From positions 620,001 to 684,000 of the forward strand of contig SMMW01000186.1 in assembly GCA_004794655.1 (NCBI GenBank): a stretch of 64,000 nucleotides of DNA, written 5' to 3'. Under the pieces are notes generated by a model. It made no database searches and had not been told where the DNA came from. It saw only the letters and a program-made list of their open reading frames with translations. How positions within the stretch are numbered: position 1 is the first letter of the stretch; each line of letters starts with the position of its first letter. Shown here one piece after another: positions 38,176 through 63,168 of the stretch. The stretch comes from Marisa cornuarietis (lineage: Eukaryota > Mollusca > Gastropoda > Architaenioglossa > Ampullariidae). The translations under genes and the position numbers were made by a program.

Positions 38176-40355
38176 GTCTTGTTTTCAAAACCACATACTT
38201 AAAGCATCTCTTAAGCCCACAAAGATCAAATTAGGATAGTCAGAAGCATCATCTATCATAATTTCATGGAAATTCCAGTTATTATAGCCATCATTGTATC
38301 ATCCAGGTTGCAGTTGGCTGTTAGCATGTTTCATGGGGTAAAACTTCAAAGTCAAATATATATCTGGAAGTTCAGTGAAGAATCATTGCTGATGTGTACT
38401 ATTTTTTTTAAACCATCTTGCTCTTGCATGTGCTTGGCATGTGGAGTTAATATTGGTATTTACCAGGATAGTTCATGACTTTTTAATTATGCTGGATACC
38501 TTTTGACAATTTAAGTGTTTCCAATATTGCGTGTACATGTATCATAAAATATTTGCCTGGCTTGGCATTTCCAGAAAGAGGTCGTGATCTTTACTACGAA
38601 GTGAATCTTGGGTCAAGCCATCCTGAAAATGTAAAGCCTAGGATTGGATGTGATTAGACAGATATGCATGCAAAGGTTTGAGGTGTTTTTGTTTTCAGAA
38701 GTGAAAATGCTTGCTTGCTGTCAAGAAATCTGTCATTTTTACAAGAGAGGGCGGTGGGGTGATGGGAAAGAACAATCTCCAGATGCATCCTCATTAATGG
38801 TACACACAATGCTATACACACATCCATCACTTTGGACTACTGATTAATCTTTTCTGTGCTCGCCATGGAAGAAACGCCACCTTTACGACCTGCAAATTTT
38901 ACCTGTTCTAGATCAACATCTTGGTCTAAAAAAGATTTCATTCAGAGGAGCAATGACAAAGTCTTCCATTCAATGTAATGAGAGAGCCGCAGAATTTTCT
39001 TCTTCCTTGTGTATTTTTTGTCGAGTGAGATGAGCCAGGGAGCCCTGCTTTACAAGCTCATTGATTATTATTATAATTATTATTATAAAAATCATGCAAC
39101 CAGTTATTCCTTATTGGAACCACCACCAGTTGGGAATTACTGAAAAAGAATTTAGCTGTTTTATGGTTAACTCACTCTAGTTTAATACACTGTAAAGTGT
39201 AGTATACATTTTTAAAAACAAGATTAGTTCCTGTATTCATAAACATGAGCAATTTACCCATGGGTACAATTGCCTACCCAGCTGGTAAAGTTAGCCTAAA
39301 TATAGTCAACAAAATGTCCACTGAGAAGTTTTCTGGGTTAGTGGAAATTCCCCCAAAAGGTATCACTTCACATGTTTTTGGGTCAGAGGGCAAGGTATAA
39401 AAGTGTAAAATGTACAGTTACCAAAAAGTTTTCAAAACTCTGAAAGCAAGCAAGAAGCTAGAAGGCCTTAATCTGACCAAAAGATGTTTCTTATTAGATG
39501 CAAAAAAATATTTATTTTTTATCTAGAAAGAAACAAGTTTGTTTATGGCATCTTCTACACGTGATTATATACTAATGAACAGATTTGTACCATTTTTGTT
39601 TATCCAATTTGTTTATTAGGTCTAGAAAAATTCAGTTCCCTACAGCTGAACTAAATCTCAGTCTCTGCCATTTTGCTTTTAGGTGTGAGAAAGTTATTGG
39701 AAGATGACACCTACAAAATACTGGCTGGTAAAACAGTTTGGTATCTCCAGTTAGACAATCTACCTCGATTGGGCAGGGTAACAGTTTGGGTAAACATGCT
39801 TCATGAATTGGACCTCTGATAAAAATCATATGGCAGAACCCATTTCTAAAATTGTTTAGTATTTTAAAATGGAGTGACAATCATGCAACAGCAGCATTAA
39901 TCAGGTAGAAAAAGGAATACAAAACCAATGCATCTTACTTAGTTGTCTGAAGTGTCCTAGAACATATTTGTTCTGAAATGTTTTGGTATTTACATGGGTC
40001 AAGATCAACTCAGACGGTAAGCTTGCAATCAGCACTGCCTTTAATGTATCATTTTGTGTTTTACATACACAAATTGCACCAGAGGTGGATCTAGTAAAAC
40101 TTGTTTAAAAGTTTAAAACATGAATACTTTACTTTATTCTGTGATCAGTTAAAACAATCTGTAATTTGTAGTGACAAAGGAAGTTAAATATTTGTTGTAG
40201 CATTTTCAAAGACTTTAAGACACATCATCTCAATGTTTAATACTTGGATCATCCGTTCCTACAAACAATGCACTACACTCATCACAAATCTTTAAGATAT
40301 AAATGACTAATATCCCATTATAAAGAGTGAAGAAGAGAGACAAAATGCTGCCTCA
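38176..40355. other. Convergent intergenic DNA with a LINE/SINE tail
   Basis: Nothing coding is recognised. At 39030-39090 GAGCCAGGGAGCCCTGCTTTACAAGCTCATTGATTATTATTATAA looks like another ATT-tailed element end, although its core differs from the GCGCTATATAAA type. Confidence 0.35.
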
Positions 40356-40359
40356 TGTA

Positions 40360-40570
40360 AATATGATTCAAAATGGGTGACTTGGTGGGAAAGGGGTTCC
40401 ACCTAGTGATTTCAAACTGAAGGGAAAGGTGGGGAACTAGAGTACCGGGAGAAAACCCACCACAGTTGGTGCTGCAAACAGGTTTCACGTACAGAGTCTT
40501 GAGACAATATCTGAACCCAGGCCCTCCCACTACTGTGGTGACAAGTATATTTACCGTTTCTTCCCCTTGA
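40360..40570 (-). mobile_element. tRNA-derived SINE, minus strand
   Basis: On the minus strand the order is GGGTTCAGATATTGTCTCAAG (B-box-like), CTCTGTACGTGAAACCTGTT, TTGCAGCACCAACTGTGG, then TGGGTTTTCTCCCGGTACTC. The GTGGGTTTTCTCCGGGTACTC block after a tRNA-like head is a recurrent layout of animal SINEs. No intact A box is visible. Confidence 0.55.
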
Positions 40571-40579
40571 TCCAAAATA

Positions 40580-43500
40580 ATGCAGCCCAGGATAAGGAAG
40601 CCAGGCCCAGGAAGAAAACTGGAAAAAAAATGCATGTCCGTTTGCCAAGGTCAAAGGAAAGCAATCCTGTAGGGTGGGAGGAATGCTTAACTGATGACCA
40701 CATGGTTCCTTCCCTTACGCTGTGCAGGGAAAAAGGAGGCGGGGAGGGGGAGAAAGCTCTGCTACTTTGTTTGGGACTGTTAAAAAAAAACCTCGATCAA
40801 TTGCAGATGTTTTGCAAAGGCAAACTTGCTGTTTACTAAACCAAAGGAAAATGAAACATTTGTGATACTAGAAAGTCAAAGGAACCACTGGCACTGAGCT
40901 ATCTTTGACTTAGGAATAATATTTTTCAATGTAGTCTGCTAAATGATTAACATGAACATCACAAAAAAGCTTTTAGATAATATATTTGTAACATGATTAG
41001 TGGTCACATGGTTTTGACAAGTCCATTATATCTTCCTTGTGACCATTTTTATCAGAAACTACAAAAGACTCATCCTCTACTTAGAAACTGTTCGGACATA
41101 AAATCAGGTATTTCTCCATTTAACACCCAACAAACAATGTGCTGCTCTCGCGTGTATGCACAGCGATGCCAAATGAGAAGAGTAGCAAGTGGTCTTTTTA
41201 TCTCATCTTTTTTCTTCATTTTACTTAAATATTTTGAAATTTTTTGGTACAATTAAATAAATTTTCAATCATTTTTAAGTACCCTAAAGCAATAAAATAA
41301 ATTTTAAGTTTAAAAATAAACTGAGTTGCATTTTATAGTAGGTGAGGTTCAAGATTATATTTTCAACATCCATGGTGCCATAAACATGCTCTTTCAAAAA
41401 CAAAATTGCTATGGTCGTAAATCACATAATGACAGTTTTGTGTATTAAAAATCTGGTTGTAATCTGCAAGACCCTTCAAAATTTGAGAACAAAGGCATCA
41501 AGGGATGGAGAACTAATGACGTACCTGGAAACGTTACTACTTTTTGTTGATAATAATGCAAAAGAAACAGTGCAATTTACAACCCTAATATGGAAAACAT
41601 GCACCCCATTCTCTCCAATTAAAAACATACAAATAAATCATTCATTTCAGAACTTTTTCTATTCTCTATCTCAGTGAAACATCAATACCATTCACATGTA
41701 CGTGAGAAATCAAACTTGCCAAGTATCTGTCCCTTTTGCACATAGGTCACAATGAAAAGATCAACATTTTGTTCATCATCCATTCATCTCTGCTGGTTTA
41801 CAGGAACTATGCACTGGCGAAGTTTACACACCAATACTTTGTACAATAATCAAATGGTAATTGGAGTCTGCGTGTGCTGCAAAAAAGGTGGCAGGCAAGG
41901 GGAAATATACCATTTTGGAGACAGGTGTTCGATTCCAAAGATTTGAGATGTTTCTCGCTTTGTGATGGTCGACCGTCACATTCATACATGCATTACAAAA
42001 AGGTCTGACTGAAGCATTCCCCAACACCACCAATTTACAAGATCCGTGCAGCAAATATACATGCACAAGAATATGTACAGAACGGAAAGGACACAGCACG
42101 TGTCAATCTGTGAACGTTTTTATTTACCGAATCTCATATATTACACTGTTACATACAAAGACCATCTAAAATCTAGAATGAAACGTCATTTGTGTAGTGA
42201 GGCTCTTTTGCAAAATCAAATGAAATGCTGAAATTTGGAAAACAAAGATATCAGGACTCAAAAGCCTTTCCATATGCCCTTATCCATCAAGGGAAAAAGC
42301 CTGCTATCTATAAAACCGTTAAAACTGAACCCTTTTCTATGTAGAATGTGTGCACTTGCCCCTTGGGTACACAACAGTGCATCATATGTGCGCATGCCTA
42401 TAACATGACTTAAAACATCTCTCAGCCAGTTTTGACTGATGACCATGCCCACAGATCTGTCACATTTAGTCATACAGATATGAAATCTCCCATACACTTC
42501 TCCTTGGGATCTAAAACCTGAATAAAATAAAGGTAGGGATTAAAAAGCCAACAGAAAAATCACCACCCCACTAATGTCTTCATAAAACAAAATAATAATA
42601 TTCAAGTCAGCCTGGAGTGCCCTTTCCACTTTCAGTGGCACTGCCTTGGTACACATATGTGTTTATATGGTTGAACCTGTAACCCCCAAAACCACAGAAA
42701 TGAAAAATGGGCACATTTGCATATTGCAGGGTATAAGTAAGCAAGCAGGAAATTACCTTAAGTGCAACAAATTTTGGAAAGGCTCAAGATGAAACTTTAG
42801 GAATTTATTTTTAAACAGGGTGTGTGTGTGTGTGTGCTGAGGAGATGGGGGGAGGTTTTGATGTCTCTATTCACTCACTCTCATGCACTCACCTACCAAT
42901 AAGAAACATCAGATCAGGCGCTCAATCACTCGTCCATACAAACCTTCAATAAATATGTGATGGCGATATCTGCTGCTAATAACTGACATTTTGTTTCAAT
43001 AGCAGACAAGCAGGCATGATCATGACATACCCTGATAAATATGCTGCCCCCCCCCCACCCCCCAATCGGCATCTGAACCAGCTTTTGATCTCTCCTATTT
43101 TTGGAAAACTGTCACCTGTCCAGACGTCCCAGGTTTTGCCACATAACTACATATACATGTCCATCAACAGGTACGTATCCTAGAATGCATTCTTCTAGAT
43201 TTTACTGGACACAACTGCTATGAGTTTCATTTTCAAAAGCTCAGAGGCCATGTTTTCTGCTCTGACCTGTTATAGTGCAGGCCAGGTGTTATCTCCTCTG
43301 GGTTGGGATAAACACCTCTCCTGGTTTCATTAGCACAAGCACATGGAAATGTGGTTTGGGAAAAACCTGTAAGACTCCACCCATCACTGCCTATTAAAAT
43401 GTGCTGTCTTAAAAAGATCAGCAAATTCTTTCTCTCATGGACTCAGCACTACTGACTTGTGTAGGAAATAAATAGGATTAAGCAGCCCTCTACTTCTTAG

Positions 43501-45925
43501 GCATTTCTAAAGTTACCAGTTAACCAGTTCCCTGCAAAAAGAACTGCTGCAAAAAATATACACAAGATAGAATCTAATTTTGAAAAATCATTTTTTAAAA
43601 GATTCCAACATCTGGAGCAATAAATCACATCATAAATAAAAGACAATGGGAATTGTAACCATTTAACAATTGGAACCATTATATTGCAAAGGATTCTCAG
43701 ACACTACAAAACACTTGCACCAATTTACTCACAAATGAGAGAAAGGAAGCCACTGTAGTGTACCTACAACAAGACTCACAAATCCATCTATCAATTAAAA
43801 TACAATTGCTAATTCTTTCAGAAGATAACAAGTTTGCTTCCAACAAATATGCACACATTACCCCCAGCTGATGAAGCAGAATTCCTAACTCCCCTTCTGT
43901 CAATTCCTATCTGATGCTACCTAACAGACTAGTTAAAAAAACCTTTGGTACAGGCAGGATAAAAAGTAGTGATCAGATTGAGAAAGAATATAAAAGGAAT
44001 GAATACAGAAGATAAGAAAAATCTTTCATACAGTGCACTCAACTGCCACCTCTGCAACCAATAGCACAAACACAACATGGTTGATTTCCAATAACCTTGC
44101 TTTCCTTCGTGCTAAGTACAGTTTTATTTTCACACTCAAATGCCCACGAGAAAAAGCAGCATTTCCATCACTCTGACAAAACAAATCTCATTTCCTTCCC
44201 ATTTCTGCACAGACAGTGGCATTTAAAATGTTAAATGCTGAGGTGACGCTTAATGATCTTCACACCCAAAGCAAATTTTAATAGAGAGTACAGAAGTTGT
44301 GGCAAAGAAGGCAATACTACATATTATCACACATTCTGACCAATGAATGTATTTTTAAAAATGGCATTAAAAACTCACTTGCACACCAAAATAAACCATT
44401 ACTATACTCTTACCCATCATATAAACACTCAAGTTATCCAAAAGTACAGTACTAGAAGACTCCTGGGCAACATAAACTGGTTGAAAGTACAAAGTCGTAC
44501 TGACATAGTATATTTGTCTTCATCCTACAAATTATGTCTTTACAGCTCTTTAACATAAGAACACCCAACTCTTTCTGTTGCTCTCCCACCACATTCCATT
44601 TGAAATACCTCTTACTGGCTCAGAACAAATGTGCATTTGTGCACACATACACACACATACACTCCCATTTGTATTACAGCTGAAAGAAAAGAAAAAATAC
44701 AGTGGACTTCAAAATGCAGCTTCATAATTCAATGACACATCTCCTCAACTATTCAACATCTAAATTTTATCTGCATTTATCGGTGATGAGTTAGTACTTT
44801 CTCATTCTTAGCTCAGCATATAAGAAAAAACAAAGATAACTCTCTTCCAAAAAGAGCATACAGTTAGTTCTGTTAATGCATTCTGATGAAGTAATAGACA
44901 TCTTTTTGCAAGTTTTCCGTTAATAAATAGAGCAACAAGATAAGTATAGCACAAAAAGAGAGAGAGAAAAAAAGGCCAAGAGAAAACAAATTCAAATATA
45001 AAACTGTTTTCTTCTGTATGGAATTTTTGCCAGTACAATCAGTTCTAGAAATTAGCCTAATTCATTCTTGCACCAAATCACTCTCTACATTCTATCACTA
45101 CAATTGCAAATATAATGAATTCTGTAGTCAACATGAACCCAAGCTCTCACTCCAAGACATCCACTATCAAATGGAACCAAAACAGAGGACAGAAGCCGAC
45201 CATGCAGCAAGTGAGGAATAGGATTTTATAAGAAATCTCTACCAATGGCGAGAAATGTGACAGAATTTCTTTCCCTGAAATCCATGGTGACGCTCACTAC
45301 AAAATCACAGGATAAAGATGATGGTTAGAAAGCCAAAGAATGTCAAGTCATAGAAAATGTGAAAAACAGGTGGAGCACTCCCTGATCACTTTCACAGAAC
45401 ACACTTCCGTAATCCTTATCCCAAACTCCTAACAAAAAAAAAAAAAAAAAAAAAAAGGGAAAAAGTCTAATCAAAGCTTGCACACCAACAGAACACAACA
45501 CTAAACAAATTGTGCTCGGAAAAAAAATGAGGTTGGAAGGTAGTGGAGGGTATACAAATGAATCAGTTTCAGGCAGTTGCTTCCTCACACTTCTACGCAA
45601 AGCTCACATTGTGAGGCAGTCATCTGGTTACAGTACAACCTGCTGTTCCCACAGCCTACTGCAAGCTCTTTTCCAATGCTTAATTTTTCTTTCTTGTCAC
45701 GTCTTTGCCTCAATCTTTCAAACATCAACAGAAAAAAAACTTGTCATATCCCTGCAAAGTAACTGTATGCTGATGTGTTAAGACAATGATGTCCTAACCA
45801 GGATGTCAAATCACTAAAATTTAAAAAAAAAGCACTTTCCAAAAAAGCAGCAATGATCTAAATATGATAGTTTGCTGGCTGAAGAAGGGAACTGGGGTGG
45901 AGTTGTTTTGCTAAAAGACTTGCTC
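40580..45925. other. GSK3 3' flank, no gene seen
   Basis: AT-rich, no recognisable exon. It probably includes the GSK3 3' UTR; minus-strand AATAAA signals occur at 44122-44127, 42803-42808 and 42118-42123, and I cannot tell which is used. Simple repeats: poly(C) near 43045-43061, GT repeat near 42821-42837, poly(A) at 45434-45456. Confidence 0.4.
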
Positions 45926-45928
45926 TTA

Positions 45929-57212
<11,284 letters not shown>

Positions 57213-57964
57213 TCAGCTGAGACAAGACACCTCACCAAAGACAACCATTAACAACCAAGGGGCATGATATAACGACTTAAATCCTTCAATGGTATCAAAT
57301 GATGGAAACATTAATAAACAAAATAAGCACAAATTAAAAAGGTTTATAAAATTACATCTGACAGCACATACGATTCTTAGGGAAGCATCTACTGTTTCAA
57401 AAAACTGATATCCATGTTTATCTTGTTCACAAAGATATTTGAAAATGTGGTCTAGAAACTCATTTTTATCACTCTCTTTAGATGAATGAAAGCTTGCATA
57501 TTAGAATGGACAGGATGGAGGTTTCAAGCTAACATTTTCTTGCGTTACAAAATATCTTTCAAAAAATGCTTGTTCCATCAACACTTTTCAATCTCATCAA
57601 ATTGATGATCAAATTCCTGCATTAGTCTCATTCTGTAGGGCATAATGCAAGATTCTGAAAGTAGGATATATCTGGACTATAGGTATATCTAGACTATTGC
57701 TCCCCATCTTTTCCAGCTGATGGTTCTAGCAGGAAATCTCATTTTTTACTCAAAAATTTCAATATCTCTAAAGTCAAAAATAAGAGCTAAACCTTGAAGC
57801 GATATTGTTTTAGATGATAACCCTGAAAATACTTGATTTGATTTTTAAAATGTTGTCAGCATAATGGCCTATTTAAACCATGTATTACTATAATAGGGTA
57901 ATATGTGTTCGGTTTTATACTTGGTAACGTTATTAAAAAGACAAATTACAGCTGACTGCGTATG

Positions 57965-58095
57965 CAATATTACGAAGGCTCTTCAGCTAGGTGGTTAGTG
58001 CACTTCACATTGGCAAACAAGGCTCTTAGATCATTTTGGCCAGAGTGCTTAAGAAACTAAAAGCAGCTGTGTTTTTCAGGTGACTATTCAACAGA
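57965..58095 (+). mobile_element. tRNA-like SINE head
   Basis: GCTCTTCAGCTAGGTGGTTAGTGC fits a polymerase III A box, followed by GCAAACAAGGCTCTTAGATCAT, which could be the eroded B-box region. It lies between the second coding GSK3 exon's gene body and the 60-kb cluster. Confidence 0.35.
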
Positions 58096-58851
58096 AGGTC
58101 ATAAAACAAGCATACAGAAATGTATACATTCCACTCACCCACATGCAAACATATGTATGAAAAAGGAGCTGGATTTGAAATATAACACAGGAACAATGTT
58201 TTTTCAACCTAGCATTTGATGACATATGCGTATATCAGTACATGCACTCGCAAATTTAGAATCAGTTCATATAACTATGGTTATAGTATTTTGAAGATAT
58301 TTCTTTTATAACTTTGAATATTTCATTAACTTCAGAAAGAACTGCACCTTCAACCACCATATTTCCTGAAATCTAAACAATAAAAAATTTACTTATTTTA
58401 AAGAATGCAAAAATAAAAAATAAAACAAATGAGTTACATCATTAATACTATCACAAAGAAACATTCATGCTAAAAAATCGATATATTCTTTTAGTTTCTG
58501 ACTAGGGCAGTTTTTTTAGCCTGCTGGTACATGTGTTTGACTTTTAGTATTTCCTGTCTAGAAGAAACTTGCACAATCATTTAAAGGAGCTTTAAATCAC
58601 ACAGAATTTACCAACAGGCGCCCTTAAAATGCAAACAATTTGGTGCCAGGGGTTAAAAAACACGAGCTTATATCAGATTTTGTAATAAGCCTGACATTTA
58701 AAACATAACATTTTGTCATTAAGTGTCAGTGACATAAACATAACACACATAACTAAAAGTTTCCTGACGTTAAGGATCAAAGTAATGATATTAACACATA
58801 TACACTGATGTCTACTCTTCTCTGCAATTGATCAACAAAACCTTCAATAAG

Positions 58852-59000
58852 AATATAATAATAATATGAAGATTTTTCATAGCGCATATTCACAGTCATA
58901 GACAGCATGCTCTTAGAGCTTAAAACGGGGAAGAGATATGGACTAAATGGACAGAACACAAGGGACGGAAGAATAAACGACATTATTGACGACAAAGAGA
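58852..59000 (-). repeat. LINE/SINE tail, minus strand
   Basis: On the minus strand TGCGCTATGAAAAATCTTCAT is followed by ATTATTATTAT. It shares AAAATCTTCAT..ATTATT with the copies at 2352 and 9525, here with the GCGCTAT core preserved. Upstream AAGCTCTAAGAGCATGC fits the paired CTCTAAGC motif. The right border is not defined. Confidence 0.55.
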
Positions 59001-60480
59001 AAACAAAGAAAACACAAAAAGGCACCAAGTAACAGGAACAGAAAATATAGTGATATCTGGGGTTCTTAATTGTTACTGATGCTGCATGTCTGATGACTGT
59101 TGTGTGTGTGTGTTCACACAAGCTAAAATAAGTTACATGATTTCTACAATTCTGATTGATTCACTTCTTTTTTTGCTTTTTTAAAATGTGATTTCTGTGA
59201 GCCACTTCACAGTGAATATGCATTTGTTGCTGCTGATTTACTTCTGTCAACAGTGGTTGACTCTTCACTGGTCGTTAAATAAACTCAGAGCAGTGGCCAA
59301 ATTGATTCATGCATGGTTGAATCAACATTCCTTTCTCCCTCCCTACCTCAGACATGACAACCCACTTACATTTATTTCTCATTTAGCTTTTCGGCTATGA
59401 ACTCTTTTATATTATGAGTGTTTTTATTTAATTTTATAAGAATTAGTTATTTTAAGTTTTAAGCAAACACTCTCTCTTCACACATGTATTGTGTGCAGTA
59501 CATAATCCCACCTTGCATAATGTCATTATCACATAACTGATCTTTTTTGGGGTAGGGATAAGATATCTACACCTAAAAAAGGCATGATCTTATTAGCTGC
59601 TAGACATACAAAACTGAAAGAACCTTTTGCAGAAGTTCTTTGTAATTTAGTGCTCTACAGCCTATAACATTACCAAGCACCTTTAACAGTGTAATATATT
59701 TAAACCTGCTGTCACTTAATGAAATATTAGCAAGCAGATTTGTGCAACATATTATCTTTACCACTTTTTTATTTGGCAGTAGCCTTAATTCTTGCATGAC
59801 CTACTTAAACAGTATATACTTTTGCAGCATAGTGGTTATCAATAGCCTAACCAAACTGATCAAATTCTGCGCATTTAAACAGGTAAACTGTTCATTGAAA
59901 AATAAATACAATAATAATTATTCAATATTAGTTTTATGCCACAAAATACTATGCTTTAATGTTAACATGCAATATGCTGAAGGGAAATAGTTTGTAGTTG
60001 TTACAATAGCTTTACAGAAACTTCTACCAAGCGGGGAAAAAGGAGCAAAAGAAAAGGCTTTAAAAATCACAGACTGTTAATTAGTTTCCTTATAAATCAG
60101 CATACTCAAAAAAAGTTTCATTTTCATGTACAATAATCTGAATAAATTTCTTATTTGACAATTTTTACAAATGGTACTGCTATACTAATTTAAACAGAAA
60201 ACACTTCAGCTCATACAAAATGATATTATTTCAGCATACTGTTATTTGGTGCAGGTGTTATATTAAGAATCAAAACAAAATATTAGCCTTTGTAATATTT
60301 CATTAGAAATTCAAATAAAGTGATCATTAAGAAACAACAAGACAACAAGAAACAACTAAAAGAATATGCAAAGGATGCATTCCAGGAGAACTGCTCATCA
60401 TGCTTTCAATTTGCCTTATATTAAGCAAGCACTTCCAACATAAGATAGGGGCAGGTAATTTGACATTAATAGCTACTTTG
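59000..60480. other. AT-rich DNA, nothing recognised
   Basis: No exon, repeat family or regulatory site can be supported. It is either GSK3 intron 1 or the 3' flank of the small gene at 60482-61231. Confidence 0.4.
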
Positions 60481-60481
60481 G

Positions 60482-61231
60482 TCACTGGTGAATGATTTTT
60501 CTTTTGGGCCTAGGACGATTTGTCTTTCCGTGTTGAGACAATGTGGACATAGCTGGGACAATCTGACTCAGGCTGCGGGACGATATAGTCTTGGGGTGAA
60601 ACGACCCATTAGGATATATCACTTTGAGCTTAGTCTGAGTCAGTTCAATTGCCTGCAGTTAACTGGGCATTTGTGCAATGTTTAAATACTAAACAAAGAT
60701 AAGAAGTAAATTAAAACTGACAGTTAAGACTAGTGGCTGATGAGCGAACAAAAGTACACCACCTGACAGTTACAAGCGGACAACCACTTCTTTCTAAACA
60801 AGACCAAACTGATACACATTATGAAATCAAATGTTGACATTTTGCAAGTCCCTTTTAAATTTTTTACTTCTAGAGATTTTTTTCTTTTACAATCTGTACC
60901 AATAACTGCATTAGATCAAATTGATGTAGTCTGAATACGCGTAAGTCAACTGTGTAAGAGATCCAGATGTCAACCACATCATTTAAACATGTACCGAGGC
61001 TTATGAAAGATCAAATCATGGCAGGATTCCTCTTGTTCATTATCTTTCTAGTTTTTTAATTCTGTACTGATGTAATATTAAGCATTTGAAGCTATGTAGA
61101 CATGTTTTGGTAAAGTAAATCAAAATGATAATGAAGTCTACACAACCAACCATCTAACTTGTACATAACTTACTACGTACCTCAACACAAGTATTCGCCT
61201 TTTGGGCAGCATCGTGGTTAGCAAGTAGCAT
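60482..61231 (-). CDS. Candidate two-exon small protein, family unknown
   Basis: Exon A 61181-61231 starts at ATG 61229-61231 and reads MLLANHDAAQKANTCVE, phase 0, with donor GAG|GTACGTAG. Exon B 60482-60652 follows an acceptor CTGCAG, phase 0, and reads AIELTQTKLKVIYPNGSFHP, KTISSRSLSQIVPAM, STLSQHGKTNRPRPKRKIIHQ up to a TGA at 60482-60484. The product would have 73 residues, hydrophilic with a basic RPRPKRK tail that could be a nuclear localisation signal. The frame is open upstream of the ATG (YLGVYSFI) through an 11-T run, so the protein may be longer with another 5' exon near 61.65 kb (donor TTTAT|GTAAGT). I do not recognise the family. Confidence 0.45.
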
Positions 61232-61700
61232 AATGAAAGAATATACACCGAGGTAAAAAAAAAAATCTGGCGGAGGTATACCCTTTACCCTATATCGAGA
61301 GGCGAAAAATAACACAACTTCCAGGGTCCAGCAGACAACTCATGTCAACGGTTAATCGTAAAACTAAAATTACCTCACAGAGTTTAAGTGTTACTGTCAT
61401 GTTGCATCTAACAAATAACTTTGATTCTAGGTAGCTAAATGATATTCTCTTGTCAAAAACGATTAGTAGCACACAAACATCTCAGACTCTTGAGTGTTGT
61501 CTGCAAAGCGAAATGATTGTCTTTACCTTTTTCACCCACAGCGAAATGTAAAATGTATTACAAAACTTTTGCAACAGACTGTATACTGAAAGCAAATGAT
61601 CTGATGTATTGGTAGAGTACCTTTCGACGATGCAAACTTACATAAACTTGCTGAAAACATAGGCATCATTCTACGTATTTCGATGCAGAAGATTGATCGA

Positions 61701-61712
61701 CCGCCATCTTTG
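61701..61712 (-). promoter_or_regulatory. YY1-like motif (AAGATGGCGG)
   Basis: CCGCCATCTTTG on the plus strand reads CAAAGATGGCGG on the minus strand, the consensus YY1 element often found just downstream of housekeeping transcription starts. It lies 15 bp before the plus-strand ATG at 61727 and 470 bp upstream of the minus-strand small gene, so it may mark a bidirectional promoter. Confidence 0.5.
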
Positions 61713-61726
61713 AAGGTCTAAACAGC

Positions 61727-61997
61727 ATGGCTGACCCAAAAAATGCAACACTTACTGATGGTCCTCATGCCTCCAAAGGGTGTGTTTTGACCTGGTTTTC
61801 CACCTTCTGCGAACGATGTAGTTCTCGGTCGTCCGCTCATTATAGTCCCGACTCAGTTCTCAAATCAGTCCCACTTCCGCTCTGTAATCCAACGGGATCT
61901 GTTACATTTCAAGAGAAACCTGGGTCGATCACAAAGTATATTTCACAAAATTATTCCACTGTGGGAAACAAGGATGCCTCTTCCCTTGGGCATCTGA
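61727..61997 (+). CDS. Candidate first coding exon, unknown gene
   Basis: The ATG in good context (AACAGCATGG) opens MADPKNATLTDGPHASKG, then a Cys/Ser-rich middle and SITKYISQNYSTVGNKDASS. At 61997 a donor GAG|GTAAAG interrupts the frame shortly before its stop at 62000-62002. This fits a 5' exon leaving in phase 2. It does not join in frame to the exon at 63130, and no other partner exon was found. Could be chance. Confidence 0.3.
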
Positions 61998-62099
61998 GGT
62001 AAAGGCGGTGTCTTTGTGAAAGTAGAAAACTTAGTGTATACCAAAAGAGTCCACTCATCACAGGCAGATGAAACAAGAACTATCAATTTTACAGGTTTG

Positions 62100-62353
62100 T
62101 ATGTTGTTTCCAATGGCTGTTCAGTTCCGTGCTATGATGGGGGATGTATTAGCGAAATCTGACTCGGACATCTTCGTTAACCAATCAGCATGCTGCGTCT
62201 GAGCTGCCGTAGCGTTACGGAAATTATCGATCGTCTCCGCAGCGACTGCATACACGTATGTGAAAAACGTCATCGTTTGAGTGTTGCACGTCACTTGAGC
62301 GACACACTTCGTCTTCAGCTGAAAATGCTAGAGTGGATTGTGTTTATGTGAAT
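62100..62353 (+). promoter_or_regulatory. Probable promoter and untranslated first exon of the 63-kb gene
   Basis: A CG-containing stretch with a CCAATCAG box at 62181-62188 and AACGTCATCG at about 62267 precedes a donor-like AAT|GTAAGG at 62354. An untranslated exon ending there would splice to the acceptor TTTTTTTCCAG at 63129, which sits in front of the coding start. A short upstream frame (MLEWIVFM) lies in it. Confidence 0.4.
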
Positions 62354-63168
62354 GTAAGGCTACTTTCATTTATCCTTTTCTTGTATATGAATTAGATGTA
62401 ATGTTTTCATGGGATTAATTACTCGTCTTAACTTGTATTTATTAATTAGACTCATGGTGCACAAGGAGTTTCAAAAGGAGGCACGGGGTTTGCATCGGGT
62501 TTATGCACTTAAAAAAAAAAGTTTATGATGGCAACTGCAGTCTCTGAAGCTACGCAAACGAAGAAGAATTTAAGTTCTCTGACCTGTCGTTGAATGAATT
62601 TTTACGTGTCAGTCATTATTCATATATTTCATTAATGTTCTTTTAAACAATCGAAATAGTGAATGTAATATTTCAGTAATCATATTTGTAAACTTTTATA
62701 ATGTAATAAAACAAAAACAATTTAAAATGGCAAATTAATCGCAAAAATTGATTCTACGTCGTTTTATGCATTGTTTTAGGCTTCACTAATCAATCAGAGA
62801 TCAGTACTATAATCTATCATTTTTGCAGAGAGATAATGTACATTTGTAGCACTACCCACAGTTGTATAATCTAACTGATTTCTGATATCTTCAGAATAAG
62901 ACCATAAGAAATGTACTGAAGTATGTTAAGACTTATCAGTTGAGAATCCTTTAATTTTATGCAAAAACCGAAATAGTGAATACATTTGATAGTCATTATT
63001 TTGTTTTAAGATGTAAAGTCTGAAAAAATCTGTGTGTGTGGGTGGCTGTGCATAGCATGGATTTTTTTTGTTTATGGGAATAAACATGAAAAAATGTTAC
63101 TTCTTACATAGATATCTATTTTTTTCCAGAATTTGTCTAATTTACTGGAAATTTAGCAGCCAGCAGAA

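Noticed and set aside
40318..40839. Open frames of 80-105 codons
   Set aside because: They run through the SINE at 40360-40570 and have no conserved protein features.
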